This document shows, piece after piece, positions 52,235 through 63,916 of a stretch of DNA of 64,000 nt. Below the pieces are notes generated by a model. That model made no database searches. It was given only the letters and a program-made list of their open reading frames with translations, and was not told the DNA's origin. Each line of letters opens with the position of its first letter. Within the stretch, counting starts at the first letter, position 1. Position numbers and translations under genes: made by a program. Source of the stretch: Glycomyces amatae (GTDB taxonomy: Bacteria; Actinomycetota; Actinomycetes; Mycobacteriales; Micromonosporaceae); contig NZ_JAJLQZ010000023.1 of the NCBI RefSeq assembly GCF_020991375.1, positions 19,833 through 83,832 of the forward strand. Reading direction: 5' to 3'.

Positions 52235-53328
52235 ATGGCTTACGTCACGGACACTCGGTCGACGACCTATCGGGCCGGGATCATCGGCACCGGCTTCATG
52301 GGGCGGGTGCACTCCCACGCCATCGCCGTGGCCGGCGGATCGGTCGCGGGGATCGTCGGCTCGTCGCCCGAGCGGGCCCGCGCCGCCGCCGCCTCGCTGC
52401 GCGCCGAAGCGGTCTACGAGGACGTCGAGGCGGTCATCGAGGCCGCCGACGTCGTCCACGTCTGCGTCCCCAACCACCTGCACGCCGAGATCGCGCTCAA
52501 GGCCGTCGCCGCCGGCAAGCACGTCGTGTGCGAGAAGCCGCTCGCCACCGACGTCGACGCGGCCCGCGCCATGACCGAGGCCGCCGCCGAGGCGGGCGTG
52601 GTCGCCGCGGTCCCCTTCGTCTACCGCTTCCACCCGATGGTCCGCGAGGCCCGCGCCCGCGTCGCCGCCGGAGGGCTCGGCCGCCTCACCCTCGCGCACG
52701 GCTCCTACCTCCAGGACTGGCTGCTGCGCCCCGGCGACGACAACTGGCGCGTCGACGCCGACAAGGGCGGGGCGCTGCGGGCCTTCGGCGACATCGGCTC
52801 CCACTGGTGCGACCTGCTCGAGTTCGTCACCGGCGACCGCATCACCGCCGTCTCCGCGCAGCTGTCGACGGCGAACCGCCGCCGCTCCGGCCGCGACGTG
52901 TCCACCGAGGACATCGTGACGCTCCAGTTCGCCACGGGCGGCGGCATGATCGGCTCCACCGTCATCAGCCAGGTCTCGGCCGGGCGCAAGAACCGGCTCC
53001 TGCTGGAGATCTCCGGATCGGAGGCCTCGGTGGCCTTCGACCAGGAGCGGCCCGAGACCCTGTGGGTCGGCGGCCGGGCCCAGAACGCCGAGCTCCTGCG
53101 CGACGCCGAGGTCCTCGGCCCCGAGGCCGCGCGCTACGTCACCGTCCCCGGCGGCCACGCCCAGGGCTACCAGGACTGCTTCAACGGGTTCGTCGCCGAC
53201 ACCCGCGCCGCGATCGCCGGAGAGGCCCCCGACGGCCTGCCGGTCTTCGCCGACGGCCTGCGCGCGGCCCGCATCGCCGAGGCCGTCGCCGCCTCCGCGC
53301 AGGACCGCACCTGGGTGGAGGTGCCCTC

Positions 53329-53332
<4 letters not shown>
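52235..53332 (+). CDS. Gfo/Idh/MocA family oxidoreductase
   Basis: 365 residues. N-terminal Rossmann GxGxxG (AGIIGTGFMGRVHS), the EKP motif (VVCEKPLAT) and a His in DIGSHWCDLL where the catalytic Lys/His lies. NAD(P)-dependent sugar or polyol dehydrogenase; substrate not readable. First gene of the operon with an ABC importer, coupled by ATGA to the ATPase gene. Confidence 0.9.
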
Positions 53333-54842
<1,510 letters not shown>

Positions 54843-54846
<4 letters not shown>

Positions 54847-55871
54847 CCCTCCTCGCCCCCGAGCGCGATCGGGCCGGGCGCCGCCCGGCCCGGCGCCTCT
54901 CCACCACCGCCCTCATCTACCTGGCCCTCGTCGGCGTCCTCGCCCTCGGCGGCGCGGCCGTCGCGCTCGACGGCGGCAACCTCTTCGCCACCGCGAACCT
55001 CGTCGACATGCTCACCCGCACCAGCCTCACCGGGTTCCTCGCCATCGGGATGACCTTCGTGATCCTGTGCCGGTCCCTGGACCTGTCGGTCGGGTACGTC
55101 GCGGCCCTCTCCAGCCTCGTCGCGGCGACCACCATGGACGGCCAGCCGGGGAACATCCCGGTCGCGATCGGCCTGGTCCTGCTCGTCTCGGGACTCATCG
55201 GCGCGGCCAACGGCGCGTTCGTCACCGTCCTGGGCGTCAACCCGTTCATCGCGACGCTCGGCACCGGCCTGATCCTCAAGGGCTACCTGGACACCCAGTA
55301 CAAGGGCCCGGCCGGGGACGTCCCGGCGGTCTTCCAGCAGTTCGGGTACACGCGCATCGCGTTCATCCCGGTCTCCACCGTGGTCATGCTCGTCCTCGCC
55401 GCGGCCGCCGTGTGGTTCCTGCGCTCGACGCGCACCGGCCACCACATGTACGCCGTCGGCGGCGACGTCGACGTGGCCCGCATGTCCGGCATCCGCACCA
55501 AGGGCGTGCTCCTGGCCGCGCACGTCCTGTGCGCCATGTTCGCCGGGGTCGCGGGCCTCCTCCTGGCCGCCCGCTTCGGAACCGGCTCGGCCGAGGCCTA
55601 CACGAACCTGTACGAGCTCGACGCGATCGCCGCGGTCGTCCTCGGCGGCACGCTGCTCCTCGGCGGCCGCGGCGGCGTCGCGGGGACCGTGGCCGGCGTG
55701 GCCATCCTGGCCGTGCTCGACACCGTCTTCAACGTCATGCAGGTCGACCCGTTCGCCAAGGACGTGCTGCGCGGCGCGGTCATCATCACCGCCGTCGCCC
55801 TCTACGCCCGCCGCCAGCTCGACCGCACCGCCCGCCGGCCCCGGTTCACCCTCGAAGGGAGGCTGCGATGA
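54843..55871 (+). CDS. Sugar ABC transporter permease 1 (CUT2)
   Basis: 342 residues, about ten TM helices, with the CUT2 signature ILCRSLDLSVGYVAALSSLV and the EAA-like loop AYTNLYELDAIAAVVLGGTL. Pairs with the next gene to form the channel. Start ATG overlaps the ATPase stop. Confidence 0.92.
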
Positions 55872-56881
55872 CCCGCTTCCGCGACCTGATCGCCAAGGCC
55901 GCCAACCCCACCGGCACGGTCTTCATCCTGCTCGCCCTCATCCTCGTGGGCGTGTTCGCCATGAACCCGGGCTTCTTCGAGGGGCCCTCCCTCATGGCGT
56001 TCCTCAAGCAGGCCGCGCCCCTGGTGATCCTGGCCGCCGGCCAGTACTTCGTGATCGTCTCGGGCAACTTCGACCTCTCGGTGGGGGCGCTCGTCGGCGC
56101 CCAGGTGGTGATCGCCGCGCGCCTCATCGACGGCGAGGAGTCCCGCACCCTGCCGGTGATCCTCGCGATGATCGCCTTCGGCGTCGCGGTGGGCCTGGTG
56201 AACGGGCTCATCACCACCGTCCTGAAGGTCCAGTCGTTCATCACCACGCTCGGGATGCTCCTGGTCCTGTACGGCGCCATCCGGCTGTGGACCGGCGGCG
56301 CCCCCACCGGCAGCCTCTCGGAGGCGTTCCGCCAGGCCGGGCGCTTCGGCATCGAGGACGTCCCGGTCCTGGGGCAGGTCCCGTGGGCGCTGCTCATCAT
56401 GATCGGGCTCGGCGCGGGCGCGATCGCGCTGATGCGCTCCCGCTTCGGGCGCGTCCTCATGGCCTCGGGCGACAACGAGCGGGCCGCCGCGCTCTCGGGC
56501 GCCCGCGTCGACGCCGCCCGGACCGCCGCGTTCGTCCTCTCGGGACTCTCCGCGACGGTGGCCGGCATCCTCATCGGCGGCTACGCCGGGGTCAGCGCCC
56601 AGGTGGGCGACGGCCTGGAGTTCACCGTCATCACGGCGGTCGTGCTCGGCGGCGTCGTCCTCGGCGGCGGGCGCGGCACGGTGCTCGCCGCGATGGCCGG
56701 GGCCCTCACCATCGAGGCCCTCTTCACCCTCTTCAACCAGATGGCGCTGCCCGCGACGCTCCGGCCGACCGTGCAGGGGGCGATCCTCATCGCCGCGGTC
56801 GCCTACGCCGCCAGGCAGCGCGCCCGCCCGGCCCCGGCCCCCGCCACCCCGACAGCCACGGCAACCGCAACTCCCTCATAG
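55868..56881 (+). CDS. Sugar ABC transporter permease 2 (CUT2)
   Basis: 337 residues. Same fold as permease 1, with IVSGNFDLSVGALVGAQVV and VQVGDGLEFTVITAVVLGGV. The last 20 residues are a Pro/Ala/Thr tail. Presence of two distinct permeases indicates a heterodimeric channel. Confidence 0.92.
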   Translation: MTRFRDLIAKAANPTGTVFILLALILVGVFAMNPGFFEGPSLMAFLKQAAPLVILAAGQYFVIVSGNFDLSVGALVGAQVVIAARLIDGEESRTLPVILAMIAFGVAVGLVNGLITTVLKVQSFITTLGMLLVLYGAIRLWTGGAPTGSLSEAFRQAGRFGIEDVPVLGQVPWALLIMIGLGAGAIALMRSRFGRVLMASGDNERAAALSGARVDAARTAAFVLSGLSATVAGILIGGYAGVSAQVGDGLEFTVITAVVLGGVVLGGGRGTVLAAMAGALTIEALFTLFNQMALPATLRPTVQGAILIAAVAYAARQRARPAPAPATPTATATATPS

Positions 56882-56893
56882 AAGAAGGACACC

Positions 56894-58093
56894 ATGAAGA
56901 CACAGCGCCTCGCCGCCGCGTCGGTCGCCGCCCTCGGGCTGCTGCTGGCGACCGGCTGCACCACCGACACCCCCGCCGACACACCCGACGAGGAGACCAC
57001 CGCCGCCGAATCCGGCGACGAGTGGTTCGTCCAGGCCGACTACGACGAGCAGCTCGCCCAGCGCGACATCGAGCCCGAGGGCGACCCGAACACGCCCTGG
57101 CTCCAGGCGATCGAGCCCGAATGGATCGACACGACCGAGTACGCGAAGGAGGGCGGCGACGCCACCCTGTGCTTCTCGAACGCCTCGGTCTCCAACCCGT
57201 GGCGCGTCACCGGCTGGATCACCATGCAGCAGCAGGTCGAGGTGCTTCAGGAGTCGGGCCAGATCGGCGAGTTCCGGGTCTCGGACGCCGGCGACGACGA
57301 CGACCAGCAGATCTCCGACATCCAGGCGTTCATCGACGCCGGTGACTGCGACTCGATCATCATCTCCCCGTCCACGACCGCGACGCTCACGCCCGCGGTC
57401 GAGGCGGCCTGCGCCTCGGGCGTCCCGGTGGTCGTGTTCGACCGCGGCGTCAACACCGACTGCGCGGTCACCTTCATCCACCCGATCGGCGGCTACGCCT
57501 TCGGCGCCGACGCCGCCGAGTTCCTGGTGGACAACCTGGAGCCGGGCTCGACCGTGCTCGCCCTGCGCATCCTGCCGGGCGTGGACGTCCTCGAGAACCG
57601 CTGGGCCGCCGCCGAGCAGATCTTCGGTGACTCCGAGCTGGAGATCCTCGGCAACGAGTTCACCGGCGGCGACGCCGCCGAGATCAAGAACATCGTCTCG
57701 CAGTACCTGGAGCGCGGCGAGGTCGACGGCATCTGGATGGACGCCGGCGACGGCGCCGTGGCCGCGATCGAGGCGTTCGAGGACGCCGGCCAGCCCTACC
57801 CGGTCATGACCGGCGAGGACGAGCTGTCGTTCATGCGCAAGTGGGAGGAGACCGGCATGACCGCGCTGGCCCCCGTCTACTCGAACTTCCAGTGGCGCAC
57901 CCCGGTCATCGCCGCGACGATGATCCTCGCGGGCGAGCAGGTCCCGTCCGAGTGGGTCCTCCCGCAGGACCCGATCACCGAGGCGGAACTGGGCGACTAC
58001 CTGGAGCGCAACGCCGACATGCCCTCGCTGCACTACGCCAAGTTCGGCGGCGAGGACCTGCCGGGCTTCCCCGACGCCTGGCGCGACCGTTGA
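56894..58093 (+). CDS. Sugar-binding lipoprotein of the ABC importer
   Basis: 399 residues. Lipoprotein signal with LATGC (Cys22), acidic Thr/Glu linker, then a periplasmic-binding-protein fold with two lobes (DATLCFSNASVSNPWRVTGW; ADIGDCDSIIISPSTTA-like). Captures the sugar outside the membrane. AGAAGGA precedes the ATG. Confidence 0.9.
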   Translation: MKTQRLAAASVAALGLLLATGCTTDTPADTPDEETTAAESGDEWFVQADYDEQLAQRDIEPEGDPNTPWLQAIEPEWIDTTEYAKEGGDATLCFSNASVSNPWRVTGWITMQQQVEVLQESGQIGEFRVSDAGDDDDQQISDIQAFIDAGDCDSIIISPSTTATLTPAVEAACASGVPVVVFDRGVNTDCAVTFIHPIGGYAFGADAAEFLVDNLEPGSTVLALRILPGVDVLENRWAAAEQIFGDSELEILGNEFTGGDAAEIKNIVSQYLERGEVDGIWMDAGDGAVAAIEAFEDAGQPYPVMTGEDELSFMRKWEETGMTALAPVYSNFQWRTPVIAATMILAGEQVPSEWVLPQDPITEAELGDYLERNADMPSLHYAKFGGEDLPGFPDAWRDR

Positions 58094-58935
58094 TCCGTCC
58101 CGTAGGGGTCAACACCTGGGTCTGGGCCTCGCCGCTCGACGACGAGGCCCTGGCCCGGCTCGCGGTCCGCGTGCGCGACTGGGGGTTCGACGCGATCGAG
58201 CTGCCCGTGGAGTCCCCGGGCGACTGGGACCCCGACCGCGCCGCGGACCTGCTGCGCGAACTCGGGCTCGCCGCCACCGTGGTGCTCGTGATGGGGCCCG
58301 GCCGCGAACTGGTCGCGGCCCCGAAGGAGACGGTGGACGCGACGCGGGACTACCTCCGCCGCGTCGTGGACGCCGCCGCCGCGGTGGGCTCGGCGGTCGT
58401 CGCCGGGCCCGCCTACGCCTCGGTCGGGCGCACCTGGCGCGTCGACGACCGCGCCGCGGCCTACCGGGAGCTGCGCGAGGGCCTCGCGCCGGTGTGCGAG
58501 TACGCGGCCTCCCGCGGCGTGACCGTCGCGGTGGAGCCGCTCAACCGCTACGAGACGAGCCTGATCAACACCGTCGACCAGGCCCTCGAGGCGCTCGACG
58601 GCCTGGACGGCGCGGCGCTGGCCCTGGACGTCTACCACATGAACATCGAGGAGACGGACATCGCGGCCGCGATCGGCCGCGCGGCGGGCCGCATCGCCCA
58701 CGTCCAGGTCAGCGCGAACGACCGGGGCGCGCCGGGCCGCGACCACCTCGACTGGCCGTCGATCCTGCGTGCACTCGATAAAGCCGGCTACGCCGGACCC
58801 CTTGCGATCGAGTCGTTCACGGCGCACAATGCCACCATCGCGACGGCCGCCTCGATCTGGCGGCCGCTCGCGCCGACCCAGGACGCCATCGCCGTAGAAG
58901 GCCTGCACTTCTTGAGGAGCCTCAACGATGACTAG
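58090..58935 (+). CDS. TIM-barrel sugar phosphate isomerase/epimerase 1
   Basis: 281 residues, TTG start overlapping the binding-protein stop as TTGA. AP endonuclease 2-like barrel with metal residues in [27 protein letters not shown] and [12 protein letters not shown], like D-tagatose or D-psicose 3-epimerases. Substrate not certain. Confidence 0.85.
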   Translation: MIRPVGVNTWVWASPLDDEALARLAVRVRDWGFDAIELPVESPGDWDPDRAADLLRELGLAATVVLVMGPGRELVAAPKETVDATRDYLRRVVDAAAAVGSAVVAGPAYASVGRTWRVDDRAAAYRELREGLAPVCEYAASRGVTVAVEPLNRYETSLINTVDQALEALDGLDGAALALDVYHMNIEETDIAAAIGRAAGRIAHVQVSANDRGAPGRDHLDWPSILRALDKAGYAGPLAIESFTAHNATIATAASIWRPLAPTQDAIAVEGLHFLRSLNDD

Positions 58936-59929
58936 ACCCGTCACGCTGTTCACCGGCCAGTGGGCCGACCTGCCGTTCGAGGAGGTGTGCCGCCTCGCCT
59001 CGGGCTGGGGCTACGACGGCCTGGAGGTCGCCTGCTGGGGCGACCACCTGGACGTGCGCCGCGCCGCCGAGGACGACGAGTACGTCGCCGAGCGCAAGGC
59101 GATCCTCGAGTCGCACGGGCTGGGCCTGTGGGCGATCTCGAACCACCTGGTCGGCCAGGCCGTGTGCGACGACCCGATCGACCACCGCCACCAGGCGATC
59201 GTGCCCGCGCATGTGTGGGGCGACGGCGACCCCGAGGGGGTCAGGCGGCGGGCCGCCGAGGAGATCAAGACGACCGCGCGGGCCGCGGCGAAGCTCGGCG
59301 TCGACACCGTCATCGGCTTCACCGGCTCGGCCGTGTGGAAGTACGTGGCGATGTTCCCGCCGGTGGCCGAGTCGGTGATCGAGGCGGGCTACGACGACTT
59401 CGCCGAGCGCTGGAACCCGATCCTGGACGTGTTCGACGAGGTCGGGGTCCGGTTCGCGCACGAGGTGCACCCCTCGGAGATCGCCTACGACTACTGGTCG
59501 ACGCACCGCGCGCTCGAGGCCGTGGGGCACCGGACCGCGTTCGGGCTCAACTGGGACCCGAGCCACATGGTGTGGCAGGGCATCGACCCGGCCGCGTTCC
59601 TGTGGGACTTCCGGGACCGGATCTACCACGTGGACTGCAAGGACACCCGCAAGCGCTTCGACGGGCGCAACGGCCGCCTCGGCTCGCACCTGCCGTGGGG
59701 CGACCCGCGGCGCGGCTGGGACTTCGTGTCCACGGGCCACGGCGACGTGCCGTGGGAGGACTGCTTCCGGGTGCTCAACGCGATCGGCTACGCGGGCCCG
59801 ATCTCGATCGAGTGGGAGGACGCGGGCATGGACCGCCTGCGGGGCGCGGCCGAGGCCGTGGACTTCGTGCGGAACCTCAACTTCGAGCGGCCGGAGGGCT
59901 CCTTCGACGCGGCCTTCAGCTCCGACTGA
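58928..59929 (+). CDS. TIM-barrel sugar phosphate isomerase/epimerase 2
   Basis: 333 residues. Same superfamily: metal ligands expected in [35 protein letters not shown] and SIEWEDAG. It differs from the neighbour (longer, distinct core), so the two are not a recent duplication but probably act on successive sugar intermediates. Eight-base overlap with the upstream gene. Confidence 0.85.
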   Translation: MTRPVTLFTGQWADLPFEEVCRLASGWGYDGLEVACWGDHLDVRRAAEDDEYVAERKAILESHGLGLWAISNHLVGQAVCDDPIDHRHQAIVPAHVWGDGDPEGVRRRAAEEIKTTARAAAKLGVDTVIGFTGSAVWKYVAMFPPVAESVIEAGYDDFAERWNPILDVFDEVGVRFAHEVHPSEIAYDYWSTHRALEAVGHRTAFGLNWDPSHMVWQGIDPAAFLWDFRDRIYHVDCKDTRKRFDGRNGRLGSHLPWGDPRRGWDFVSTGHGDVPWEDCFRVLNAIGYAGPISIEWEDAGMDRLRGAAEAVDFVRNLNFERPEGSFDAAFSSD

Positions 59930-59945
59930 GGTCCGCGCGCGACTT

Positions 59946-59988
59946 GCCCCGGGCCGCACTGCATCTCGAACGCAGTGCGACCCGGGGC
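59946..59988. terminator. Bidirectional terminator between sugar operon and membrane protein gene
   Basis: 17-bp arms with one mismatch (GCCCCGGGCCGCACTGC / GCAGTGCGACCCGGGGC) around a 9-base loop, followed by TTCCCTTT on the plus strand. Confidence 0.8.
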
Positions 59989-60011
59989 GGTTCCCTTTCG
60001 GGCGCCCGGCC

Positions 60012-61373
60012 CTACGCGAAGGCGAAGACCGGCGGGAAGGCCAGGACCACGATCCACGCCCAGGCCGCGTAGACCGGCACGTAGTCGGTCTGCCAGCGCT
60101 CCAGTGTCGAGAAGCGCTTGCGGCCCTTGATGATCGACACGTACAGCCAGGCCGTCCAGGCGAGGTTGACGAAGAGGATCAGGTTCTCGCCCAGGGCCGC
60201 GCTCTTGTTGGGCGTGAACCCGAACTCGGTGATGCGGCCGGTGATCGCGATGAGCACCAGGACGTCGATGAGCAGGGCGCTCACGACCAGGGCGAGCTGC
60301 ATCCAGTCGAACGGGCCGGGCCGCGCGAGCGGGTCGCGCGCCGAGATCGAGTAGAGCACCAGCCCGAGCACGACCACCAGCAGCAGGTCGAACAGGATGA
60401 GCATGTCGCGCTCGACGTCGATCGCGTTGGTGGTCACCGCGACCGCGACGAGCACCGCCGCGAGCGTGAGGGCGAACAGCGGCGTGAACACGCGGGTGAG
60501 GACCGGCGCCATGTTCTCGATGACGCTCTGCTTGGCCTCCACGAGCCACGCGGCCACGACCACGGCGGCCACGCCGCCGCAGGGGAGCAGCCACCCGGTG
60601 ACGAACGGCTCGGCGTCGACGCCCACGGCCGCGAACACGCCGAAGGTGAACCCGGTGAGCACGCCGCCGCCGAGTCCGATGAGGACGAGGTAGATGAACC
60701 ACTCGCCGGTGAAGCGGATGAAGTCCATGCGCTTCTGCGCCGAGCGCCATTCGCCGCCCGCGTAGGCGACGCCCACGACCAGCCACAGCGCCAGCGGCAG
60801 GTGGATGGCCGAGAGCACGATCGACTGCGAGTCCTCGTCGAGGCCGTACACGTTGGCGCCCAGGGCGCCGAGCGCGAACAGGGCGGCCAGGGACCCGGCG
60901 GTGCGGGGGCCGACGCGCCGCCGCCAGGCGAAGTAGCCGGCCAGCGGCACGAGGGCGAACAGGCTCAGGTTGCGGGCGTAGAAGATCTGGTCGCCCTCCC
61001 ATTCGAGCCCGAACAGGGCCGGGAGCTTCATGCCGAGGGCGGCCGCGGCCGCGCAGACGACCATCGCGAGGAGGTCGCCGCGGCGGGCGGCGTCGACGGG
61101 CGAGTCGGGGTCGCCGGTGAGCACCAGCTGCTTCCAGAGCCGGTCGGAGTGCTCGCGGGCGAACTCCCGCGAGACCTCGTCGACGCTGCCCATGCGCTTG
61201 ACGGCGATGAGGAACGCCTCGTCCTCGCGCAGGCCCGTCTCGGCCAGGTCGGCGACGCGGCCGCGCAGGTGGTCCTCCAGCTCGTCCACGTCGGCCTGTT
61301 CGACGCCCTTGCGGCGCAGCATGTAGCGGCGCCATTCGGCGATCTGGCCCTCGAGTTCGGTCTCCGTGGTCAT
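60012..61373 (-). CDS. Permease-prefix membrane protein
   Basis: 453 residues. The first 80 are a helical soluble prefix (EWRRYMLRRKGVEQADVDEL; LAETGLREDEAFLIAVKRMG) typical of the permease prefix domain found with PadR regulators. About ten TM helices follow. No transport motif is recognised. The ATG is one base after the PadR stop, so both are co-expressed. Confidence 0.85.
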   Translation of the reverse strand: MTTETELEGQIAEWRRYMLRRKGVEQADVDELEDHLRGRVADLAETGLREDEAFLIAVKRMGSVDEVSREFAREHSDRLWKQLVLTGDPDSPVDAARRGDLLAMVVCAAAAALGMKLPALFGLEWEGDQIFYARNLSLFALVPLAGYFAWRRRVGPRTAGSLAALFALGALGANVYGLDEDSQSIVLSAIHLPLALWLVVGVAYAGGEWRSAQKRMDFIRFTGEWFIYLVLIGLGGGVLTGFTFGVFAAVGVDAEPFVTGWLLPCGGVAAVVVAAWLVEAKQSVIENMAPVLTRVFTPLFALTLAAVLVAVAVTTNAIDVERDMLILFDLLLVVVLGLVLYSISARDPLARPGPFDWMQLALVVSALLIDVLVLIAITGRITEFGFTPNKSAALGENLILFVNLAWTAWLYVSIIKGRKRFSTLERWQTDYVPVYAAWAWIVVLAFPPVFAFA

Positions 61374-61374
61374 C

Positions 61375-61743
61375 TCACCCCTCCAATGCCGGTCTGATGG
61401 CCGGGGACGCCGACCGCGTGGCCTTCCAGATGTCCTGCAAGGCCTCTGAGACGGCGGCCCACTGGCGGCGCTGCTCGGCCAGCTCGCGGCGGCCCTCCTC
61501 GGTGATGCGGTAGTACTTGCGGCGGCGCCCGCCCTCGGGGGTGCGCCAGCTCGACTCGACGTGCCCGGTCCGCTCCAGGCGGTGCAGCAGCGGGTAGAGC
61601 AGCCCTTCGGTCCACTCCAGCTGCCCGCCCGACCGGTCGCTGACCTCCTTGAGGATCGCGTACCCGTAGCTCTCCTCCTCGGCGAGGATGCCGAGGACGA
61701 GGGGGGTGGACGAGGCAGCAACGAGGTCTTTGGCGATGCGCAT
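61375..61743 (-). CDS. PadR family transcriptional regulator
   Basis: 122 residues. N-terminal winged helix (LVLGILAEEESYGYAILKEV; GLLYPLLHRLERTGHVES; GGRRRKYYRITEEGR) and a short C-terminal dimer helix. ATG at 61743 with AGGAGG upstream. It probably represses its own operon with the membrane protein. Confidence 0.92.
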   Translation of the reverse strand: MRIAKDLVAASSTPLVLGILAEEESYGYAILKEVSDRSGGQLEWTEGLLYPLLHRLERTGHVESSWRTPEGGRRRKYYRITEEGRRELAEQRRQWAAVSEALQDIWKATRSASPAIRPALEG

Positions 61744-61800
61744 GGGGGGCCTCCTAACCCTAGTACCTCTATGCCTTGAACTTCTATGCATCATAGTTCT
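61744..61800 (-). promoter_or_regulatory. PadR promoter region with repeats
   Basis: AT-rich. CTATG occurs at 61769-61773 and 61784-61788, with CATAG at 61791-61795 forming CTATGcatCATAG. A minus-strand TACTAG lies near 61761. Candidate PadR site. Confidence 0.45.
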
Positions 61801-61939
61801 AGGTTTCCCGGATCGTCAACCGCGCCCCGCGAAGCGGCCCGGACCGGCCGCGGCAGGCCCCCGGCCTGCGCCGTCACCTCGGCGAACGGCCGGGCGGCGG
61901 CCCTGGGCCGGAGCGCCGCCCCCGCGCCCGGACGCGGAA

Positions 61940-61968
61940 CGGCCCGGCCGGGAGGTCCGACCGGGCCG
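61940..61968 (-). terminator. Weak hairpin after the alcohol dehydrogenase gene
   Basis: 8-bp arms CGGCCCGG / CCGGGCCG with a 13-base loop. The rest of 61801-61983 holds nothing recognisable. Confidence 0.4.
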
Positions 61969-61983
61969 AGAACGCTCGGGACG

Positions 61984-63024
61984 TCAGCCGTTCGGCAGGA
62001 TCACCGCCCGGCCGTTGATCGTCCCCGCGTGCAGCCGCTCGTAGGCCTCGGGCGCCTCGTCCAGCGAGAACGTCTCCACGTGCACGTCCACCACCCCGCT
62101 GCGCGCCAGCTCGAACACCTCGACCAGCTCGTCGCGCGACCCCCAGTACGGGGCCTTCACCGACACCTCGAACGCCAGCTCCCCGAACCCGACCGGGAGC
62201 GTCCCGCCGCCGATGCCGACGATCGTCACGTCCGACTCCACCGCCGCGACCGCGCCCGCGGTCGACACCGTCGGCGCCGCGCCCACGAAGTCGAACACCG
62301 CCTGCGCGCCGATGCCGCCGGTCAGCTCCATGACCTTCTCGGTCGCGTCCGCGTTCGACAGGACCGCCTCGTGCGCGCCCACCTTCCGGGCCAGCTCCAG
62401 CTTGTCCTCCGAGACGTCCAGCGCGACCACCCGCGCCGCGGTCATCGCCCGCAGGACCTGCACCGCGACGTGCCCCAGGCCGCCGGTGCCGATCACGACC
62501 GCCGTCGAGCCGGGCACCAGCTTCGGCAGCGACTTCTTGATCGCGTGGTAGGGGGTGAGCCCCGCGTCCGTCAGCGGCACGGTCTGCACCGGGTCGAGGC
62601 CGCGCAGCGGCACCAGGTGCCGCGCGTCGTCGACGATCATGTACTCGGCGATCGCGCCCGGCGCGCCCAGCCCGGGCGGGTTGATGTCCAGCTCGCGGGC
62701 CCTCTGGCAGTAGTTCTCCTCGCCCGCCGCGCACTTGACGCAGAGCCCGCAGCCCCACGGGCCGTACACGGCGACCGACTCGCCGATCTCCAGGCCCGCG
62801 ACGCCGTCGCCGAGCGCCTCCACGGTGCCCGCGCCCTCGTGGCCGAGCGTGAGCGGCAGCCGGTACGGGAAGCCCTGCTCGGGCCAGGACATGACCGCGA
62901 TGTCGGAGTGGCACACCCCGGCGGCGGTGACCTTGAGCAGGACCTCGCCGGGCTTCGGCTCGGGCCTGGGGATCTCGACGACCTCGGGGGCCGCGCCGAT
63001 CGTGCGGTACTGCAGGGCTTTCAT
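61984..63024 (-). CDS. Zinc-dependent alcohol dehydrogenase
   Basis: 346 residues. Catalytic zinc Cys38 in GVCHSD with His62-Glu63 in TLGHEGAG; structural zinc Cys four in CGLCVKCAAGEENYC; NAD-binding GTGGLGHVAV. A medium-chain ADH of the NDMA-dependent or aryl/secondary alcohol type. ATG at 63024 with GGAGG. Transcribed alone. Confidence 0.93.
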   Translation of the reverse strand: MKALQYRTIGAAPEVVEIPRPEPKPGEVLLKVTAAGVCHSDIAVMSWPEQGFPYRLPLTLGHEGAGTVEALGDGVAGLEIGESVAVYGPWGCGLCVKCAAGEENYCQRARELDINPPGLGAPGAIAEYMIVDDARHLVPLRGLDPVQTVPLTDAGLTPYHAIKKSLPKLVPGSTAVVIGTGGLGHVAVQVLRAMTAARVVALDVSEDKLELARKVGAHEAVLSNADATEKVMELTGGIGAQAVFDFVGAAPTVSTAGAVAAVESDVTIVGIGGGTLPVGFGELAFEVSVKAPYWGSRDELVEVFELARSGVVDVHVETFSLDEAPEAYERLHAGTINGRAVILPNG

Positions 63025-63259
63025 GGACGCCTCCGTGCGGTGGGCCGACGGACCCCGCATCCGCAGTCGGCAGGGCCTCCTGACCAGGTCACCGTAACCC
63101 GGATCGGGGGTGCCGAAGCCCGAATCGCGGCACTGCGGCGGGTGCCGGAGCGGCCGTTCGGGCGCTGCCGGAGCCGGCTCGCGGCGCGGTGGGGCGGGCC
63201 CGCTCGGCGCCGGGAGGGACGCCGCGGCGGGCGGCCCGGCCGTGGGCTAGGTTCGGCGC

Positions 63260-63916
63260 GTGGACATCGCAGACGACCCCCAAGCGCTCCTGGACCGCGT
63301 CGAGGCGCTCGGCGGCGGGCGCGTGCTCATCGGCATCGCGGGCTGCCCCGGAGCGGGCAAGACCACCGCCGCCGCCTGGCTCGCCCGCTCGCTCGACCCT
63401 GCGGGCCGCCGGGCCGTGCAGGTCCCGATGGACGGCTTCCACCTCGCGAACGCCGAGCTCGTCCGGTTGGGGCGGCGCGGGCGCAAGGGCGCGATCGACA
63501 CGTTCGACGGCGCCGGGTACCGGGCGCTGCTCGAGCGGATCGCCGAGGGGCGCGACGAGACGGTGTACGCGCCCGAGTTCGACCGGCGCGTGGAGGAGCC
63601 CGTAGCGGGTTCGATCGCGGTGCCCCCGGAGGCCGAGGTCGTGGTCACGGAGGGGAACTACCTGCTGGACGAGACCGGGCCGTGGCCCGGGGTGCGCGCG
63701 GCGCTGACGGAGGTCTGGTACTGCGAGACGCCGGAGCCGCTGCGCCTGGAGCGGCTCATCGCGAGGCACGAGCGGTTCGGGAAGTCGCCGGAGCACGCCC
63801 GCTCGTGGGTGGCGGAGGTGGACGAGCGCAACGCCGAGCGCATCCGCGCCGGGCGCGACCGCGCCGACCTGGTGATCGACTTCGAGGCCCTGGGCATCGG
63901 CCGCCCGCAGGCCTGA
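63260..63916 (+). CDS. P-loop nucleoside/nucleotide kinase family protein
   Basis: 218 residues, GTG start. Walker A GCPGAGKTT (28-36), QVPMDGFHLAN (uridine-kinase-like substrate site) and WYCETPEPLRLERLIARHER lid segment. Resembles the phosphoribulokinase/uridine kinase family; some relatives phosphorylate sugars such as fructose. No direct operon partner. Confidence 0.85.
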   Translation: MDIADDPQALLDRVEALGGGRVLIGIAGCPGAGKTTAAAWLARSLDPAGRRAVQVPMDGFHLANAELVRLGRRGRKGAIDTFDGAGYRALLERIAEGRDETVYAPEFDRRVEEPVAGSIAVPPEAEVVVTEGNYLLDETGPWPGVRAALTEVWYCETPEPLRLERLIARHERFGKSPEHARSWVAEVDERNAERIRAGRDRADLVIDFEALGIGRPQA